Shown in pieces: positions 23,201 to 31,800 of a stretch of 64,000 nt of DNA. The notes under the pieces are model-generated. The model was not told where the DNA came from and searched no databases. It saw only the letters and a list, made by a program, of their open reading frames with translations. The stretch lies in contig NMRA01000008.1 of the NCBI GenBank assembly GCA_002633005.1, positions 1,586,567 through 1,650,566 on the forward strand, given 5' to 3'. Origin of the DNA: Phoronis australis (Eukaryota > Phoronida > Phoronidae). Within the stretch, counting starts at the first letter, position 1. Every line of letters starts with the position of its first letter. The translations under genes were made by a program, and so were the position numbers.

Positions 23201-25902
23201 TGTACAGTAACTGTACTCTTGATTTCAGATGACAACTCATTCTACAGAGCTGTTGTTGAAATGACCAACCCCAGTGGGGACACGTGTGTAGTCAGATACG
23301 TTGACTACGGCAACCGGGAGGAAGTACCCATCTCTAGAACTCGACAAGTCTACCCTGGCTACATGAGCATGCCTGTCCTGGCTTTTAAATGTCAACTGGC
23401 TGGTTTGTACACCATTTCATTGTGCCTTTCAGCTAGTAGGTTTGCTGTAATTTACTTCTATAAGAATCCACGACTTAATACAGTCAACATCCTTATTGAT
23501 ACGCTGCATTCTAGTAAAATCAATTTATTGTCTTTTGGTACAAATCAATCCAAAGGGGTTCACAGTCGAGCCATTACATCATATTGCGTCTTTTGAATTT
23601 ATTTGCTTCTTGAAGATGGCAGACTTATAGTGCTATCTATGGCCAATCGGGCTGCGAACTCGTCTGACATGTTGTGTTTGTTTAACAGGATATGTGGCGG
23701 TGGGTGAACCATGGAACCTAGCTCAACAGAGCACGTTTTCGACAATCATGACGGGAAAAGTTCTGGACGCCGAGTTCGTCAAAGTTGTTGGTGACACTCA
23801 CGTGATAAAGCTGTCCCAAGAAAACGGCAAAGTTATAGGTTCGTCCTTGATTGAACGTAACACTGTTTTTGTTAACTTTCACATTAACATGAAAACTGTT
23901 AATCGTAGCAAAAGATGCGAGTTGGAAACTTCTGAAGTAACTGTCATGTTACAACGAAGTCCACGGATAGTGTAAAACCCACATTACGTGTTTTAATTAA
24001 GTGTAATGTGAATACTTAGGGAGACATTTGGTCAGTCATTTGATTATCATCTCGGATCTATGATGGCAGATCTTCATATTCTGATTATGTAACTTGAAGT
24101 TGGGCACTGTAAAGGTGTGGCAATCAGATGTGACTAGCTAGAATTGTTGGCACTTCACGCTTGACTGCTAAGGAGAATGATTAACTAATTGCTAGAAAAC
24201 TTATGTTGTGTTTCCTGTTGCTGGACAATCCGCATTTTGTCACCAGAAAAATGCAACATTCAATTTGTGAAATGCCATATCTTCTGTCCATGCGCGTGTG
24301 AATTCATATGAATATTTCTAAAAATCTGGAATTTTTACAGGTGATCTGTTGGTCGCTGCTGGCTTGACTGCTCCCAAAGAACAACATGTTGCCCCCAAAG
24401 AACAACAAGTTGCTCCCAAAGAACAACATGTCACCCCAAAGCCTTCCTTACCAGTTCAGAGTGCCACTTCCCTCACCACTGCAGGAGCCGCTTCTGGTTA
24501 GTAACAGTCATGTGCAGACGAATATACGACATTCACTCACGTAATAATGTTCCATTCTGGAAATCCCATTTTTCTCTAATGCAGAACACCTGTTCTACGC
24601 TCCACCTTTAGTGAATAACGTTTACACGGTTACAATATACCAATTTCGATGTCCCGGTGGGTAGCTACCGACTTTACAGTGAATCAGCGCATGGGAGTCT
24701 AAAAATTGGATGGTGCGACTCCTCAATTCCATATTTGTGCTCAGCACATGATGCATAAGCCCAGGATTTTCTGCTCGCAGCTGGGCATGCACTTGGACAG
24801 TCTTACATACGGAAAACTGGGAGTAAAAGGTTCTTAGGTTATTTTATTTTCTCTAAAAAGTTGATTTTGTTATAGCGAACCTCAGTTGCAAAGAACGTCT
24901 TCGTTACTAGTGTTGTAACTAGGTTCGACTGTAGTTCCCAGAGCCTGTCAACACTAACGTGACCAAAAAAATTATGAGCATATGGAAAGTATAAAGTAAG
25001 TTGTAATATCAGCCGTGATATTTTCAAGTCTCATTTGGGTAACCGCCCTTTTTAAAATTGTCAAAAAATTCCATTTTTAGTTCCCATGCTCTCTTGTATG
25101 TGACTTCATGCCATGCAACAAATTTTCACGTTTGTTTAAGCTCCCTGATCATAACCAGTTTTAGTACTACATCAGATGGTGTATATGCCTAGATAAGACA
25201 TATCTTAAATTTCAGCCAATTCTAAGATAAAACTGGAATTTATATCAAATCCATTTCAAGACAGAGATCTTAAAGTTTTTGACTTGAATTTTGTTTTAAT
25301 TTTGGCTAACTTACCTGATGTGGAAGTTTCAACGTTGGAAGTTGAGACAAATCTTAGACTTACGTCAAAAATGAACTTATGTCAGCTTCTTGGAACGGGT
25401 TCCTGTCCTCCAAATTACAGGCCAGCTCAGATGTAGAGCTGTGTGCTTTGAATGCAAATGAGGTCAGCGTACAGTTTGCATCTGCACCTGTGACGTTTTC
25501 GGATGTTACTTTTATCTTGGGAGCATAAACCTTGTAATATGCACGTGAGGTGAGCCAAATGCTTAGCAACCGATGAACAGTGCATCTCTGGACTACAGCA
25601 AATCTCACTAGCTCACTTGTTGTAACCATTGGGAAGTACACTTATGCTGATGCGCACAATTAAGTTATTAATTTAAGTTAGCGAATATTTTGTCTAGAAT
25701 GATGGTAAACTTCAGCTGAGTTTGTAACTGTGTCTCCACTGGACCTAGTGTGACTCACAGCTGCTGTACTGGATTGTTTCTCAACCCTGATCATAGTCCT
25801 TGTTTTCCAGTTGATGAGGTAGCTGCTCTTAAAGATCAAGTCCAGCAATTGACTGCTATGATGTCACAGTTACTTCAAGCTAGTGCAGCTAAAAACACTT
25901 GA
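2282..25902 (+). CDS. TDRD1: TDRD1/Vreteno-like protein: RRM, MYND finger, four Tudor domains
   Basis: Scaffold of the germline piRNA pathway; relatives bind symmetrically dimethylated arginines on Piwi proteins in cytoplasmic germ granules. Coding exons: 2282-2418, 2648-2732, 3557-3645, 4982-5123, 6478-6608, 7452-7534, 8037-8139, 8815-8873, 9640-9750, 10086-10238, 11299-11395, 12526-12577, 13307-13685, 14013-14131, 14694-14795, 16102-16320, 17726-17888, 19922-19988, 20261-20470, 20635-21640, 22227-22356, 22768-22875, 23229-23402, 23689-23838, 24341-24496, 25811-25902. Phases agree throughout and give 1438 residues. Order: RRM (about 60-137), RG motif (251-259), Pro/Tyr-rich linker (277-313), MYND (358-394), Ser/Pro/Lys repeats (484-522), Tudor domains (about 581-741, 764-960, 981-1149, 1170-1356), C-terminal coiled coil. 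The start follows an acceptor at 2269, so a 5' non-coding exon probably lies upstream, unseen. Weakest points: the exon 13 acceptor (13291 would also fit) and the exon 24 donor. RRM+MYND resembles fly Vreteno; MYND+four Tudors resembles vertebrate TDRD1. Confidence 0.9.
2648..5123 (+). CDS. TDRD1: RRM-coding exons 2-4 of the TDRD1-like gene
   Basis: Three exons (2648-2732, 3557-3645, 4982-5123) encode residues 46-151. The RNP2-like strand is SLYVTGLP (62-69). The RNP1-like strand is GFVNM (104-108), its first codon split by the intron. Helix 1 is in EGLANLFMNCGTV, and RFRLRVQMS forms the last strand. A basic, helical KEEKRRRAEEKM tail follows. The RNP1 aromatics are only partly conserved (one F), so RNA binding is plausible but could be weak or protein-directed. 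Vertebrate TDRD1 lacks this domain; fly Vreteno and vertebrate TDRD10 carry an RRM. Confidence 0.85.
3150..3440 (+). repeat. Intronic segment similar to 6131-6370
   Basis: This intron 2 segment and the intron 4 segment at 6131-6370 share ordered blocks: CCTGAA(G/A)GGAA(G)GGTGC, GAGAG-GAAAT, TTGCCTCC with a following AGTT, then AGAGA(G/A)ATGG(G/A)G and a following CCCC. This indicates an old repeat present twice. Confidence 0.45.
4009..4189 (+). mobile_element. MITE family A, copy 2 (about 180 bp)
   Basis: The best-preserved copy of the family, in intron 3 of the Tudor gene, same orientation as copy 1. It begins CAATTGACCTATC and ends with the reverse complement GATAGGTCAATTG, with the AAAATGGCGGCTTGG core near 4097-4112. 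Confidence 0.8.
4651..4667. repeat. Perfect 8+1+8 GC-rich palindrome
   Basis: CTGGCCCG, a single C, then CGGGCCAG. A second GGCCCA/TGGGCC pair lies just downstream (about 4719-4753). Both are in intron 3 of the Tudor gene. Function unknown. Confidence 0.7.
5672..6130 (+). mobile_element. Non-autonomous hAT-like element, copy 1
   Basis: Ends are CAAGGCTTGGAATTTTCC at left and the reverse complement of CAGGGCTTGGAATGAC at right. The same termini flank 11445-11691. CA(G/A)GG...CC(C)TG ends are typical of hAT elements. A TGTATT sequence flanks both sides as a possible, short target duplication. It lies in intron 4 of the Tudor gene and has no coding capacity. Confidence 0.6.
6131..6370 (+). repeat. 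Intronic segment similar to 3150-3440
   Basis: Second copy of the degenerate intronic repeat described at 3150-3440, immediately downstream of the hAT-like element. Confidence 0.45.
6478..9750 (+). CDS. TDRD1: Acidic/Ser linker, RG motif and Pro-Tyr-rich exons 5-9
   Basis: Exons 6478-6608, 7452-7534, 8037-8139, 8815-8873 and 9640-9750 encode residues 152-313, predicted disordered by composition. An uninterrupted RGRGRGRGR stretch (251-259), split by intron 7, is followed by SWRGGYQSR. RG repeats are the class of sequence that PRMT5 methylates and that Tudor domains bind. Residues 277-313 are a low-complexity run rich in Pro and Tyr with PPMYPP-like and PYYGYYP-like motifs. Exon 6 has two consecutive acceptors (CAGCAG at 7449-7454), allowing a one-codon alternative. 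Confidence 0.85.
8252..8392. mobile_element. Small inverted-repeat element in intron 7
   Basis: Terminal repeats GTCTATTTACACTAAC and GTTGGTGTTAATAGAC are near-perfect reverse complements about 110 bp apart. An internal ATGTTTCGGTCAGT / ACTGATTGAAATGTTGTGCC pair extends the foldback. A related GTCTATTTACACTGTCACGACATTTCGGTC segment, interrupted by divergence, occurs near 6980-7010. Confidence 0.6.
10086..11395 (+). CDS. TDRD1: MYND zinc-finger exons 10-11
   Basis: Exons 10086-10238 and 11299-11395 encode residues 314-396. All eight zinc ligands of a MYND finger are present in canonical spacing: C358, C361, C370, C373, C378, C382, H390 and C394, with the typical Y-C-x3-C-Q and D-W-x2-H elements. 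MYND domains are protein-interaction modules for proline-rich peptides. The intron falls between the first and second zinc-ligand pairs and contains the assembly join at 10877. Confidence 0.92.
10591..10702 (+). repeat. 112-bp direct repeat, copy 1, left of an assembly gap
   Basis: Identical except for one base to 10878-10989, which begins immediately after an ambiguous base (N at 10877). Both copies lie in intron 10 of the Tudor gene. The pattern suggests contig ends overlapping across a gap that were not collapsed. Confidence 0.85.
10878..10989 (+). repeat. 112-bp direct repeat, copy 2, starting at the N
   Basis: Partner of 10591-10702, offset by 287 bases. It starts right after N10877 and then diverges into unique intron sequence. 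Confidence 0.85.
11445..11691 (+). mobile_element. Non-autonomous hAT-like element, copy 2
   Basis: Starts CAGGGCTTGGAATTTTCC and ends with the reverse complement of CAGGGTTTGGAATGACC. The flanking 8-mers TAATGAAT (11437-11444) and AATTGAAT (11692-11699) match at 6 of 8 positions, consistent with a decayed 8-bp hAT target duplication. T-rich interior, no coding capacity, in intron 11. Confidence 0.65.
13307..13685 (+). CDS. TDRD1: Exon 13: Ser/Pro/Lys exon with heptapeptide repeats
   Basis: Encodes residues 415-540. A degenerate 21-bp minisatellite (about 13514-13630) codes for 5.5 copies of a heptad S-[P/T]-x-K-[G/R]-G-x (residues 484-522). Upstream are further S-P sites and a QKKKKSS basic run. 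The region is basic and likely disordered; the repeated S/T-P-x-K motif suits proline-directed kinases. Acceptor choice is uncertain: 13306 has the better pyrimidine tract, and 13291 would add five residues in frame. Confidence 0.8.
13514..13630 (+). repeat. Coding minisatellite, 21-bp unit
   Basis: About 5.5 degenerate copies of a 21-bp unit with a conserved AAG(G/A)G(A/G)GGA(C/T) core, in frame within exon 13. Copy number could vary between alleles without breaking the frame. Confidence 0.75.
13773..13811 (+). repeat. (GT)n microsatellite
   Basis: A GT/GC dinucleotide run in intron 13 of the Tudor gene, just downstream of exon 13. Confidence 0.9.
14694..17888 (+). CDS. TDRD1: Extended Tudor domain 1 (exons 15-17)
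   Basis: Exons 14694-14795, 16102-16320 and 17726-17888 encode residues 581-741. Flanking OB-fold strands (VTDFDDPQAFWIQIV) precede the Tudor core SWYRARV (641-647) and FVDYGN (660-665), then a C-terminal segment beginning AIRCSLDG. The core aromatics and the Asn of DYGN that form the dimethylarginine cage in family structures are present, so this domain is predicted to be binding-competent. Confidence 0.9.
17987..18098. mobile_element. Short inverted-repeat element in intron 17
   Basis: Two arms of about 43 bp start AAGCA(G/A)TAGTCACT and end AGAACCAGT, inverted around a loop of about 25 bp. A single related arm occurs at 13934-13977 in intron 13, supporting a dispersed family. Confidence 0.65.
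18488..19080 (+). repeat. Degenerate repeat modules in intron 17
   Basis: The segments beginning near 18488 and 18917 share ordered blocks: AGGATCA(T/C)TA, TTGGCATG/TTGGCATATG, and a CCCCTAG(T/A)(G)GG box. A third CACCTAGTGG box occurs near 18862. It looks like an old repeated or tandemly duplicated element. No exon that fits the gene phase is present. Confidence 0.4.
20261..21640 (+). CDS. TDRD1: Extended Tudor domains 2 and 3 (exons 19-20)
   Basis: Exon 19 (20261-20470) and the large exon 20 (20635-21640, 336 codons) encode residues 764-1169. Tudor 2 has QWYRGHV (850-856) and YLDYGN (868-873), an intact cage. Tudor 3, wholly within exon 20, starts at LKVGQVTNVMITHVNSPADF and has FIDYGN (1066-1071), but the W/F-Y-R site reads LCRAS, with Cys at 1050 in place of the cage Tyr. 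It may therefore bind methylarginine poorly or act structurally. Confidence 0.92.
22227..23838 (+). CDS. TDRD1: Extended Tudor domain 4 (exons 21-24)
   Basis: Exons 22227-22356, 22768-22875, 23229-23402 and 23689-23838 encode residues 1170-1356. The OB-fold strand VTDTVSPMEFHCQL is followed by a helical LDQLMEAISEKC segment, the core SFYRAVV (1252-1258) and YVDYGN (1272-1277), then VLAFKCQLAG and the closing OB strands. Cage residues are intact. Exon 24 ends at an unusual donor (GTTCGT at 23839), so its exact 3' edge is the least secure in this block. Confidence 0.88.
24341..25902 (+). CDS. TDRD1: C-terminal exons 25-26: heptapeptide repeats and short coiled coil
   Basis: Exon 25 (24341-24496) contains three near-identical 21-bp repeats coding for APKEQ(H/Q)V (residues 1367-1387). 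Exon 26 (25811-25902) codes for a final 30 residues with a leucine-zipper pattern (VAALKDQVQQLTAMMSQLL), then TGA at 25900-25902. The zipper suggests self-association. Intron 25 (24497-25810) shows no exon I could fit in phase. Confidence 0.85.
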
Positions 25903-27493
25903 CTTGAAGCCGCTGTTATACACTAAAGCTCTCTAGGTTTCTGTGGAATGTGTATGTTAATTAGTGATATGCCGACCACAACAGCATAAACTGAAAGCAT
26001 TACAGGAATTCTGATTTTTCCAAAGTACTTCAACAGAGGTGTATTGAATGCTGCCTAGGTAACGTAATGTCACTATTACCTTGGGACATCCAGTGTCACA
26101 GAGTGTCAAAAGTTTTGATTTGATTTTTATGTAGTCGTAGGAATCTGGCCATGAAACAGGGTAAGTAAACGCTCCTTGTTTTCTATGGTTGTGCTGTAGT
26201 CGGCTTGGAACTAGTGCCAGTTTTAGATTAAGTAACGAACTTCGTTTTACTGACAAAAACGAATTCTTGAGATTATTCTTGAATGGGATAAACTTGTTGA
26301 ATTTATTAGCTTTGACCAGAGCCAAGAAACAAAGTTTGTTGTTTTTGTGGTTGTATTTCAAATCGCCAATTTTCACCATCGTCTGCCAGACATTTGCTGA
26401 CATCAGGACTGGTGTCTGCCATTATGGACATTTATAGGTTTAGTATTGACCTTAGGGAACACAATCCTTGTGTTTAACATTTCTTTTCCAACTTATAATT
26501 TTGTGGCTTAGGTCACGGAGTAACCAGGAAGAGATGTTAGTTATGAAAGGTTACGTATTGACAGTTAATGTGACATAATAGTTTAACGTAGTTAGTTTTT
26601 ATATTCCATCTCTGTTACTGTTACTGTAACGGAAAGTCATCCATGCGCCTGTGTTGCCTTTAATCTCTACCTGTTAAAAGGATACTAAACCCTGTTTTGA
26701 TGATTTCCACCAGTCCTCGGTCTGTCGCCTGCTAATGCATCATTGCCGTCAATCTTCCAAGTTAAAGGCAGAAATCAACTAAAAACTCCTGCTCTCTGTT
26801 AAAGATTGGACATTACGGTCCTTGGTGGGTGGTCTTTTCCCGCAGTTGCCATGTAATTCACACTTGTCGGTTTAGCAGACTTTAAAAGTAGTTATCAAAA
26901 GCATTGTTTATTTCAGAGAACTGGATGGGAGTCATTTTTAGTATGTGTTAATATGCCGAAACCAGGTTTGGTATCCTTTTAAGGAACAATATGCATTGTC
27001 AGTGTTAAAAAAACTGAACTGTTGATAGCCAGTTAATTTGCTGCGTCAAGAATGTGAAACATCTTCAGTCATAAAAAAACAATTTGTATCATACATTCTT
27101 GTATGGAGTCTGATATGGATAGAGCGACAAGTCGTCCACTCGAGAAATGTTGTCTTAGTAACCTGTGTGGGTGCTTTCAGTGGTAGTCAATTTCATGACA
27201 TTTGCATGGAGAAATCTTGGCTTTTTCAAGCAAGAATTCGTAGTGTGGGTAATAACCTACATTTCCGCCCACAGTTCAACACGCTGTCACAGCTGTCCCC
27301 CAATTTCAGTGATTGCCATACTGTAAAGGTGTCGTATGTACTCGCTACAATCTCACGAAAAAGCAAGACCTCGCAAAATCTCACTTTTGTCTAGTAAAAG
27401 GCGAGTGTTTCACGAGTGTTTGGTGGCTTACTGACATACCCAAACAAAATGGCAGTCACTGTTGTGATTGGTCGGTGAGGTTGGAATGTTGAA

Positions 27494-27674
27494 TAATTAA
27501 CCTATCGCCAGGACTTTGAGTGATGGCTTAAGTTACCAATCAGAACGCAGCAATCTTCACACTCTTTCGTTTCCAAGCTGCCATTTTACCCGACAAACAA
27601 GACGTTGCCTGGTAAAACTTATTGTTTGTTTGTTGACATTTCGCAAGGGGGCGGAGCTTGCGATAGGTCAATTC
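27494..27674 (-). mobile_element. MITE family A, copy 3, inverted, in the Tudor 3'UTR
   Basis: Reverse orientation relative to the copies at 2016 and 4009, with the same TIRs (AATTAACCTATCGCC at left, GCGATAGGTCAATT at right) and the same core with one change. It lies upstream of the probable poly(A) signal, so it would be part of the mature Tudor-gene transcript. Confidence 0.78.
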
Positions 27675-27879
27675 TGAAGAATTTGTTTCTGTTCCATAAG
27701 CGAAAGAGAAATGGTGACTCATCTCAGGAATTTAGTTTTTGTTACTGCAAGACCTGACAGTTGTAAGTTGGTAACCATGATTAGTCCTTCGACTCAGTTT
27801 AACTTGTGAGGTGTTAACTATCCAGTGAAGGATTACTTTCATTTTGAATCGTGATTTCAGCTTTCGTTACGTTTCTGTT

Positions 27880-27885
27880 AATAAA
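27880..27885 (+). promoter_or_regulatory. Probable poly(A) signal of the TDRD1-like gene
   Basis: AATAAA followed within 10-45 bases by a GTGT and T-rich tract, about 2.0 kb after the stop codon. A second AATAAA at 28198-28203 is an alternative. Confidence 0.5.
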
Positions 27886-28053
27886 GACTTGTGTACTTTT
27901 ATAGTTCTTGCATTTTCTCTGTTTTTCATAAACAGTGTAAGGAAGCATTAGGCAAATTAGTAATTATCTGTCAACAAAGTACCAAAGAAACTTTAAATTT
28001 TAAGTTATGTTACAAAAACCTACCAGAAATTTCAATAATTGCACCTTGGGCAG

Positions 28054-28099
28054 ATCACCGAAACTCGAAAATTACGGGCAAAAATGTGCCCTCGGTGAT
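28054..28099. repeat. Stem-loop in the convergent 3' region
   Basis: Outer arms ATCACCGA / TCGGTGAT and inner arms GGGCA / TGCCC form an imperfect hairpin readable on either strand. It could fold in either gene's 3' extension. Confidence 0.55.
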
Positions 28100-28879
28100 T
28101 TTTTGTAAACTGGTGTGTGCTTGTTTAGGAGAACTAGTAACTCAACAATGACAACTGGCAGTCGTGCTTTACAGAAACCAAATACAAATATAGAAATAAT
28201 AAACTGGGAAATCACAATGGCAACAGATACTACAATCAAAACACATACATATTCAAAATATACGGTGGTTGGAAAACGAATAATTGATGCTTGCACAAGT
28301 CGCATTACAGAGAACGAAAGTGTTAAGGTTCAAAGTGCAGAAGAGGTAACATTACCCTTCATCTAATCATCCGCTTCCACAATATGTTGATAATTCAAAT
28401 GCGACAAAGCACTGCTTTCCTACCGTAAGGCAAATGCCCTGGGGGAGACCCTGTGCACATGGCTCTATGGTAACTTCCGACTTGCACCAGAAAAAAATTA
28501 TCCACGGCTACATGCCACAATGACATCAGTCACATCTTGTTCATTAGATTAGAAGCAATTTCTTTACTAAGAAAAACGAACAGTTTGTAACGGCTCTCAT
28601 ACCAGGCACTTAAAAGTTGCGTGTCGAGGCAGGTTTACTTCAACCTCAGAAGCAGTAAGGCCATTAGGGGAATTGCAGAGAACAAAGAATACGAGTGTGA
28701 CAATGACACTCGGGATGACCAAGTGCAACTATAAAGAAAGTCGTTTTTGACACCATAACATGGTTCGTGGCGGCCCTAAGATGAGCTAACACTTACTGAG
28801 TAGTTTGCCAATACAATAAGAAAAAATTTCACAGAGCAGCCAAGCTGATTGGTGCGATGGCAGTACACAAACACTTAAT

Positions 28880-31800
28880 TTAGTGAGACTGAATTTCCTG
28901 GATCTGCAAAGAGCTTTCCTGAGTTGACAATGTCTTTGCTGCTTCAAACAGTTCCCTACACCTGAAAATGAAAAATAACACAGTATAGGACTACAAAAGT
29001 GGGTACACGCAAATAAACAACAAAGGGGCACTTTGTTTGTCGAAAGAAGATTTTCAAGGGATTTTACTTCAAGAAGTCCTGTCCCAGGTGAAATTGGGGG
29101 GTTAACTGCTGCGCCAGTATATGCAGCTGAATAATTATGTAGTTACTGGCATAGGCCCTCTTGGCCGATCACCATATTATGTCTGTAGACATTTGCATTA
29201 TCTCAGTTACTATAATGAAGTCGGTTTAAGTTGCAACAAACCGTTTCAGTTTTCGACAAATCTGGCACCACCCCCACCCTGTGAGAAGGAAATATTTAGT
29301 AACCACGGGCTAAAGTCCAACCCAAACACACTTACTTCTGAAGTTCTTCAGATTCCGCTGCTACTGTGGACTCTAACGAGGAAATGGCCTTGGAGAAAGA
29401 GGTTAAGTTAGGTTCGTGAGTACGGATCATCACGCTTAGTTCCCCAACAAGGTGCTCGCTTTCATTTAAGGCTGCGATGATTTTGGCTGAAACAGGAGTG
29501 CCGATTACATAGAGAAAAATGAAATATTGATTGTGTTCAGAAACGAATAACAGAAAAATAAAAGATGACTAATCATACAATATTAACTAAACATGGCAAC
29601 CAGTGTAAATCAAAAAACAATTTCCTCACTGTGAGAAATGTAATCACCAATTCACGTGCTTATGAACCAGCTCTCCACTTGAAAAAAACAATTAATTTGT
29701 TCCACTTACCATTATGGAGTCACCGTAGCTTTAAATAACACTGATTTGTTTGAGTGACCAAAACATCGAAACAAACAGCACGAAGACACGTTTGGCAAAC
29801 TGTAACAGTACCTTGGTAGTTTTCTTCATCTGAAGGTATGTATACTCCTCTGGCAGGCATTGAATGTCGTGTAGTGTCCAGCGCTCTAGCTAGCACACTG
29901 TACTGTTTTTCCAAGTCGGGCAGGTGACCATGTCCAGCTACCAAGCCAGATGTCTGTTGGAAAACAATTGAATTAAATGGGATTTGGCAAGGTGGCCTCT
30001 CGTGAGTCTGAGCTTTTTATCACCTTGTGAATTGAACTACTGACCCCGCTTCAATCACAAGACCACATACCGTCATGAATTTGGTCTCAAACAGTTCCTA
30101 GTCGAATTGGAAATGATATCAAGATTTCAAAAGAACAAACAGTTTGTTATCGCTTGAGGAAATCCTCTTAAAAGAGGAAAATTCCAAGCCTTGTTTAAAG
30201 CAGAATGCGGGTTTATAACCACTCTAAACATGTTATTATTTCAACTGGCAATTATTTTTTCAAGTGGCATTCCACATTTTGAGTTTTTCATTAAAATCGT
30301 GATTCAACGTTAGTCAAAATGCTTATGCAAAACTAGTTGAAACTGGTCAAACTAACTAATACTAAGTGATTGAAAGCTTTTTTGCTTCGAACTAACGTCA
30401 GTTAGTCGGAATACTCCAATGTGTTCTTTGACTAACGTCAAAATTCTAGACTAAAAATTGGTTTGAAAGTTCCGCATGAAGCAGACGATGATGGTAGCAA
30501 TGGCATGTAAACAGTAGGAACAGCATGTTCTGGGACCCACACGATAAACAACTTGTAGCTAGGCACGTGACAACTGTGTCTGAATGAGTGACAAAAACGA
30601 GCAACAAACCGTCCTGGTGAAAGCTTCTTGCTCTCTGACGATTAAGTGACAAAATCTAATAACTTGCGAACTAACAGAACGGTGCTTTTGTGAATAACAT
30701 GAAGGATTAGTCATATTTGAGCATGAGGTAACTGCAGTATATTTTGCGGAATAAATCCATAATTCAGTTACTTACAACACTTTAAGACCCATGTTTTGGG
30801 GCAGAATTTTTTGTTGTTTCTTTGTATGGGTTAACTTCTCGAATAACACATGACGAACCCATGCACCAAATGAAGTTACTCATTGGTTGCAAGAATGAGA
30901 AGATTCAACTTGATTTATCCCGGTTCAAAATTTGCCACTTCACCTTGACTTGGTTAACACTGCGTGTAGTTAGTATAATGCAGTAATGCCTTCCTGATGC
31001 ACAAATTGACATTGCTCACTGAGGTCTCATTTTGTTTCTTGACTTTGGTGAATGTAGAGAGGAGGCAGTGTGGCCTGTTTGATAAGTGCCCGCTTTCTTT
31101 ATTCGAGGTCGTGGGTTCGAGTCCCACCAGGACACATTGCTAAACCCTTGAGCCAGGTATCTAACTCCTCAGCTCGGTTTTAACTATATGTTAATAAAGC
31201 ATAAAAATAGTTCCATGTGATTAGTGCAATGGGCCCATAAGCGAGGCCTGCACACGTCTGGTACAACGTGTATCAGACAGCCTGCAATTTTTTTGTTTTG
31301 GTGAATGTAGTGGGCATTAGAAGTACCGCGGTTTAATATAATTTAAAAATATTCTATCATTTGTCCTTTTAATGTCACTCGGGGAGCTTCTGCCCATATG
31401 CGATCAGCACACAAGGAGTATTTATATGACAATACGAGAAATGCAGAAAGAAGTTATCTAAAACTGCGTGTGTCAATGCAATTTGGTCAACTACAGTGAT
31501 TTTTGACAAAACCTTTTGCTCATAATATCACCCAAGTTGCGACCTTACTTCATGCTTTGAGTGTCTCAAATGCTTCTCGAGTGGCATTTGAACCCTTGTA
31601 TTTCAACACTGTTAATGATCAATCAACGCCCATAAGTACCTTCCGAGCGCCTTACGTAACACAACGTAGATTGCTAATCTGAACAGTTTTGACTTTTCTG
31701 TACACAGCTATAAGATATATTTATGCCCACCACCCTTTTTGTGTCTCTGGTGCAGATTCCATGTAAAGCCAAAACAATTCCATCCTTTGATTACCTACAG

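Larger units (their letters stand above)
25903..28879. other. Shared 3' region between convergent genes
   Basis: No coding exon is visible. The plus strand should carry the 3'UTR of the Tudor gene to about 27.9 kb. The minus strand should carry the HAUS8 3'UTR from 28879 leftward. I could not find a clear AATAAA for HAUS8 within the first kilobase downstream of its stop; the nearest minus-strand AATAAA I see is at about 26907-26912, which would make the two 3'UTRs overlap. A MITE copy lies at 27494-27674. Confidence 0.6.

Noticed and set aside
31079-31150. tRNA gene (B box and tRNA-like head)
   Set aside because: The cloverleaf is not intact; the same head occurs in dispersed copies with a shared non-tRNA body and target duplications, so it is a SINE.
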